This document shows positions 8,746 to 11,844 of a stretch of DNA of 11,844 nucleotides, piece after piece. The notes beneath the pieces were generated by a model. The model was not told the origin of the DNA. It saw only the letters and a list, made by a program, of their open reading frames with translations, and did no database searches. The DNA comes from Euperipatoides rowelli. Lineage: Eukaryota > Onychophora > Udeonychophora > Euonychophora > Peripatopsidae. Location: NCBI GenBank assembly GCA_003024985.2, contig PXIH01S0003503.1. One strand, 5' to 3'. Every line of letters starts with the position of its first letter. Positions within the stretch are counted from its first letter, which is position 1. The translations under genes were made by a program, and so were the position numbers.

Positions 8746-8780
8746 AATGTCTCTCCTTGCGGCAGACAGCCAACTTCCAT
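8745..8780. other. Inversion breakpoint between the two 28S pieces
   Basis: Plus-strand 28S homology fades after about 8740. Minus-strand 28S homology is clear from about 8788 (the reverse complement of CGAAAGGGAATCGGGTTAAT at 8791-8811). The intervening bases, including GGGAAAGGAAAAAATG, could belong to either arm. I see no terminal repeat or target duplication at the join. Confidence 0.7.
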
Positions 8781-10745
8781 GTCCAGGTATATTAACCCGA
8801 TTCCCTTTCGACTTGTGGGTGGACCATCATCTACAAATAGCAAAGTCACCAATAAAAAAAGACCTCCTGTCGGATTGGTCTTAGGATCGACTGACCAATG
8901 TTCAACCGCTGTTCATGTGGAACCCTTCTCCACTTTAGCCCTTGAGGTCTTGCTCAAGTATTTTCTACTACTACTACCAAGATCTGCACCGGCAGCTCTG
9001 GACAGGCTCATGCCTTGCCGTTCCAAGCTTACCACCATGTCATTCCTACTTGTCTTGGCCTGGCTACCTTTCTCTTTGCCAACAGGGCTGGGTATAGGCT
9101 CAACACTCCAGCGCCATCCATTCTCAGGGCTGTTTGCTTCAGCAGGTGAGTTGTTACACACTCCTTAGTGGATTCCGACTTCCATGGCCACAGCCCTGCT
9201 GTCTATAGTGGCCGACACGTTTCATGGAATCCAATGGTGTCCATGCATCGGGCACCTTAGCCTATTGATCAGTTCATCCCAAATTGCCTGTTCTGCTTAC
9301 CACAAATGGCTCACTTGGAGTTCTCATGTGAGTAACCGAGCTTCAGTTAGGAAAACATCATACAACTCACCCATTCAAAGTTTGAAAATATGTTGAGGCC
9401 ATTTCGACCCCAAGGCCTCTAATCATTCTATTTACTGTATGACACCAGATGTGTGTAACTCTAAGCTCCAGCTATCCTGAGGGAAACTTCAAAGGGAACC
9501 AGCTACTAAACAGTTCAATTAGTCTTTTTCCCCTATACCCACATGTCATAATCAGTATGTACCTCCACAGGAGTTTCTTCCAGCTTTGTCCTGTCTGGGA
9601 ATAGTTCACCATCTTCTGGGTCCTAATGTGTACACTCTCACTCTGCCTCCACCTGTCTACCATGATGTATTGATGGGCTGACCGAATGAGACAGGCTGGT
9701 GGTGCACCATGTCGCTGCCAAAAACAGCCCTACAGGATCCCACCTAAGGTTCACTTTCATTGCACCTTCGGGCTTCAAGGGAAACCCTACAACGCATGCA
9801 TGGGTTAAACTCCTTGGTCTGTGTTTCAAGATGGGATGGACAGACACCAACCTACTCACCACCGAGAAACTTCTGTGCCAAGATTGTCAGTTGGAAGGAT
9901 AGGAAAGAACAACAGTTTCCATCCATCAGGATGAAAGAGCCAGCCATGTCAGAACCTACACAGGTGGGCATGGGTTCTACTCAGTGGCTGGGCAGCTTAA
10001 CAAGTAATGGCAGATAGGTAATCATGACTGGCCAACTGTGCGAAGCCTCCAGGCCATGCTTCCGCATCACACCAACCTTCCAACCACCTGCCCAGTCATG
10101 GGGTCCTCCACAGAGGAAATGTGACATTCATCTTGCCACTGTCTATTTGTGCTTAGCCGGCTGGGAATGGTCACGTTGAATCCATTTAAAACTCATGTCA
10201 TATCCCTTTCCTGGCTAAAAGAAAGGAGACGATGTAAATGGAGGACATTGGTGGCCCAGATAGCCAAAGAGTTGACACCTCTTTTTTCAGGCTTTGAGGT
10301 TCCAACAGTTTATCTCTGAGCAGCTTCATGTACTGTTGAACTTCCTCTTCAAAGTTCTTTTCAACTTTCCCTCATGGTACTTGTTTACTATCGGTTTTGC
10401 CATGAGTATTTAGTCTTAGATGGAGTTTACCACCCACTTCTGGTTGTGTTCTTAAAAAAAACCTACACTTGGGAGGTACTGACCGGCCGCCGTGGCTCAA
10501 CCACTACGGGCTTACACCCACCTGGGGTACATGCTCCATTCACAGAGACTCAGGCCTCTATGGACAGACCGAAAGGTGGCCCTCCCTTACGCCACATTTC
10601 CCGGGGCCATAGCACAGACCGTGGAATTTGGTGTTGGGCTCTTCCCTTTTCGCTCACTGCTACCAATGGAATCCTCATTAGTTTCTTTTCCTCCACTTAG
10701 TGATATACTTAAATTCAGCAGGTGATCTCATCCGATCCGAGGTTG
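8775..10745 (-). pseudogene. 28S rRNA 5' half (minus-strand copy), decayed
   Basis: Read on the minus strand from 10745, 28S landmarks appear in native order. They are GAATTTAAG..ATATCACTAAG near 10715, GGGAAAGTTGAAAAGAACTT near 10370, TGAAACACAGACCAAGGAGT near 9825, GGTGAACTATTCCC near 9612, AGGATAGCTGG near 9480, GAATGATTAGAGGC near 9427, GGTAAGCAGAACAGGC near 9303, AGGAGTGTGTAACAACTCAC near 9167, GGATGGCGCTGGAG near 9122, GTGCAGATCTTGGTAGTAGT near 8988 and GTCGAAAGGGAATCGGGTTA near 8812. It stops there, so the 3' half of 28S is absent. At about 1.97 kb it is the longest rRNA piece in the window. Substitutions and small indels at invariant sites mark it as a pseudogene. Short open frames inside it on either strand are chance products of GC-richer rRNA sequence. 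Confidence 0.95.
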
Positions 10746-10800
10746 GGAAAATATGGAAAAATTTTTTTTCATTTTTCGGATTTCGAGTGACCGAGGATCA
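10746..10800 (-). pseudogene. ITS2 3' remnant (minus-strand copy)
   Basis: On the minus strand, AAATGAAAAAAAATTTTTCC, then CATATTTTCC and CGGATCGGATGAGATCACC, lead into the 28S start. This matches the plus-strand ITS2 remnant at 8356-8400 in order and spacing. No 5.8S sequence follows on its far side (10801 onward), so this arm is truncated within ITS2 or was never longer. Confidence 0.75.
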
Positions 10801-10988
10801 TCCATCTCCTTCCCGCATGTCCACCTTGTCTTCAACCCATATATTGAAGTATTTTGGGATGAAAAAATCTAAATGCCTGCTTATAAACATTATAATAGAA
10901 TAAAAATTTTTAAAACTGGTGGCCTTAGTCACAAAAACGATATTCCTGATAAAATTTAGAACCATATCTGATAGAGAATTGAGTTTGG
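10801..10988. other. Unassigned sequence between rDNA remnant and tandem repeats
   Basis: Rapid loss of rDNA resemblance occurs here. CGAGTGACCGAGGATCATCC (10785-10804) may still be ITS2. From about 10870 the sequence is AT-rich and resembles nothing I know. No ORF or RNA gene is supported. Confidence 0.5.
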
Positions 10989-11273
10989 CAGAAATGTCGA
11001 TAGAAATGCTAGATTATAATATTTATGCACTTTTGATGGTCATAATAATTATTAACAAATATTTTAGTGGTGGTTTCTGGTTAGAACTATAATGTGAATC
11101 GTGCTAAGAAGTGGGAACTATAATTTTATGCATGGGTGAATTCAGAATTGTCAATATTGATGACAGTATCATATTTAGGGACTTTAGACAGACATAACAA
11201 TTATAAACAAATAGTTTAGTGTTGTTACTGGATAGAACTTTAATATACATGGTACTATAAAACAGGTAACTAT
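10989..11273. repeat. Tandem repeat family A, two copies, period about 152-154 bp
   Basis: Two diverged copies lie at about 10989-11121 and 11143-11273. Matching landmarks are CAGAAATGTCGATA / CAGAATTGTCAATA (10989, 11143), CATAATAATTATTAACAAAT / CATAACAATTATAAACAAAT (11041, 11193), and GGTTAGAACTATAAT / GGATAGAACTTTAAT followed by ACTAT. There is no coding potential. Confidence 0.8.
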
Positions 11274-11274
11274 G

Positions 11275-11637
11275 CCAGAACTATTGGTTTTTGAGTTAAA
11301 AGTTATATTGTATGTCTCATACATTCTACTTGTGATTTAAGGCTCATACAATGCTGGAAGGTGAGACAGGAAGTTTTGCTAAAATGAGTTAAAATGGGAG
11401 AACAATTGGAATATTTGTACTTTACGGCTCATACTTTTTAATTTCAGTGAGATGCTGGAGGGTTGATAGAAAGTTAGCATCTTATTTTTTAAAAGTTATT
11501 TTATGGCCAAAACTATTGCGATAATGGGTTTAAACAGAAGAACTCTTCAAATACATGTATTTTACAGCTCATACTTTTGAAATCCAGTGAGATGCTGGAA
11601 GATTGGATAGGAAGTTAGCATCTCAATTTTCAAAAAT
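11275..11637. repeat. Tandem repeat family B, three diverged copies, about 100-140 bp each
   Basis: Copies lie at about 11275-11376, 11378-11500 and 11507-11637. The best-preserved shared block is TTTACGGCTCATACTTTT / TTTACAGCTCATACTTTT (11421 and 11561, 140 bp apart), followed by CAGTGAGATGCTGGA and GAAAGTTAGCATCT / GGAAGTTAGCATCT. The first copy has CTCATAC, ATGCTGGAAGG and AGGAAGTTTTGC, with internal deletions. The start CCAGAACTATTGG of copy 1 matches CCAAAACTATTGCG of copy 3. No known family is recognised. Confidence 0.78.
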
Positions 11638-11844
11638 TGTTTTTTTTTTACATAATTATCATAATTCAATAGAACTATTGCTAAAAATTATCAAGAACAG
11701 CAAAACTGTCATTATTTTATGCAATACCAAAATTTGATATGCTAACTTCACACTCATCTTTTTAATTCCTGTTTTGTTTTTAAGTAGCTGAATTTTTTCG
11801 CACTTTTTGTTAATGAAAATAAAATTCTTTGATCTTTGACAAAA

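Larger units (their letters stand above)
8356..10800. repeat. Imperfect inverted repeat, about 385-bp arms
   Basis: The ITS2 tail plus 28S 5' segment occurs on the plus strand at about 8356-8740 and on the minus strand at about 10800-10430, separated by roughly 1.7 kb. The arms align through blocks such as CATAAGGGAGGG against CGTAAGGGAGGG, and CTCTGTGAAT..AGCATGTACC in both. They differ at many positions, so the duplication and inversion are old, or the two arms came from different rDNA units. Confidence 0.88.

Noticed and set aside
7542-10745. Functional rRNA genes
   Set aside because: Large deletions, inversion, loss of the 3' ends of both subunits' RNAs and changes at invariant positions exclude function.
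8356-10800. Terminal inverted repeats of a DNA transposon
   Set aside because: The arms are identifiable as ITS2 plus 28S sequence and the inside is continuous 28S. There is no transposase, and no target-site duplication was found.
8779-10903. Several open frames of 60-130 codons in the rRNA region, on both strands
   Set aside because: They lie inside decayed 18S/28S sequence, overlap one another in different frames and have no protein-like features. GC-richer rRNA sequence has few stop codons by chance.
11275-11637. CRISPR-like array
   Set aside because: The repeats are long, diverged and directly adjacent with no regular unique spacers, and the context is eukaryotic.

Overview
The window looks like a non-coding, repeat-rich piece of a metazoan nuclear genome, probably an AT-rich invertebrate. 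The reasons are a two-ORF LINE retrotransposon, eukaryotic 18S, 5.8S and 28S rRNA sequence, very AT-rich flanks, and no operon-like gene organisation. I cannot name the species or the order. No intact protein-coding gene is present.

Layout. (1) From 1 to about 6100, minus strand: a nearly full-length but dead LINE of L1/Tx1-like character. Read from right to left it has a very long ORF1 (ATG at 6100, stop at 3518-3520, about 860 codons) with an RRM-like/zinc-knuckle core and an acidic tandem repeat. ORF2 follows (ATG at 3515, stop at 135-137, 1126 codons) with an AP-type endonuclease, a reverse transcriptase and a C-terminal zinc knuckle. A short 3' UTR ends in AATAAA at positions 6 to 1. The ORFs carry premature stops and several frame changes, most of the latter at A homopolymers. 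(2) 6107-7541: very AT-rich sequence with no recognisable gene. (3) 7542-10800: a rearranged, mutated fragment of the ribosomal DNA unit. On the plus strand it contains central 18S, a 40-bp piece of 5.8S, an ITS2 remnant and the first roughly 340 bp of 28S. A breakpoint follows, and then about 1.97 kb of the 5' half of 28S lies on the minus strand, ending in a second copy of the ITS2 tail. The two 28S pieces face each other tail to tail. (4) 10801-11844: AT-rich flank with two families of diverged short tandem repeats.

How the parts relate. In a living element, ORF1 would bind the element RNA, and the ORF2 endonuclease and RT would nick the target and copy the RNA into the chromosome. This copy can no longer do so. 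The rDNA piece is a pseudogene: it is truncated, deleted, inverted and diverged, with losses at CpG positions that are normally conserved. I see no sequence evidence that the LINE targeted the rDNA. The most unusual items are the convergent rDNA chimera with its 18S-to-5.8S junction, and the 860-codon ORF1 with a 62-codon internal duplication.
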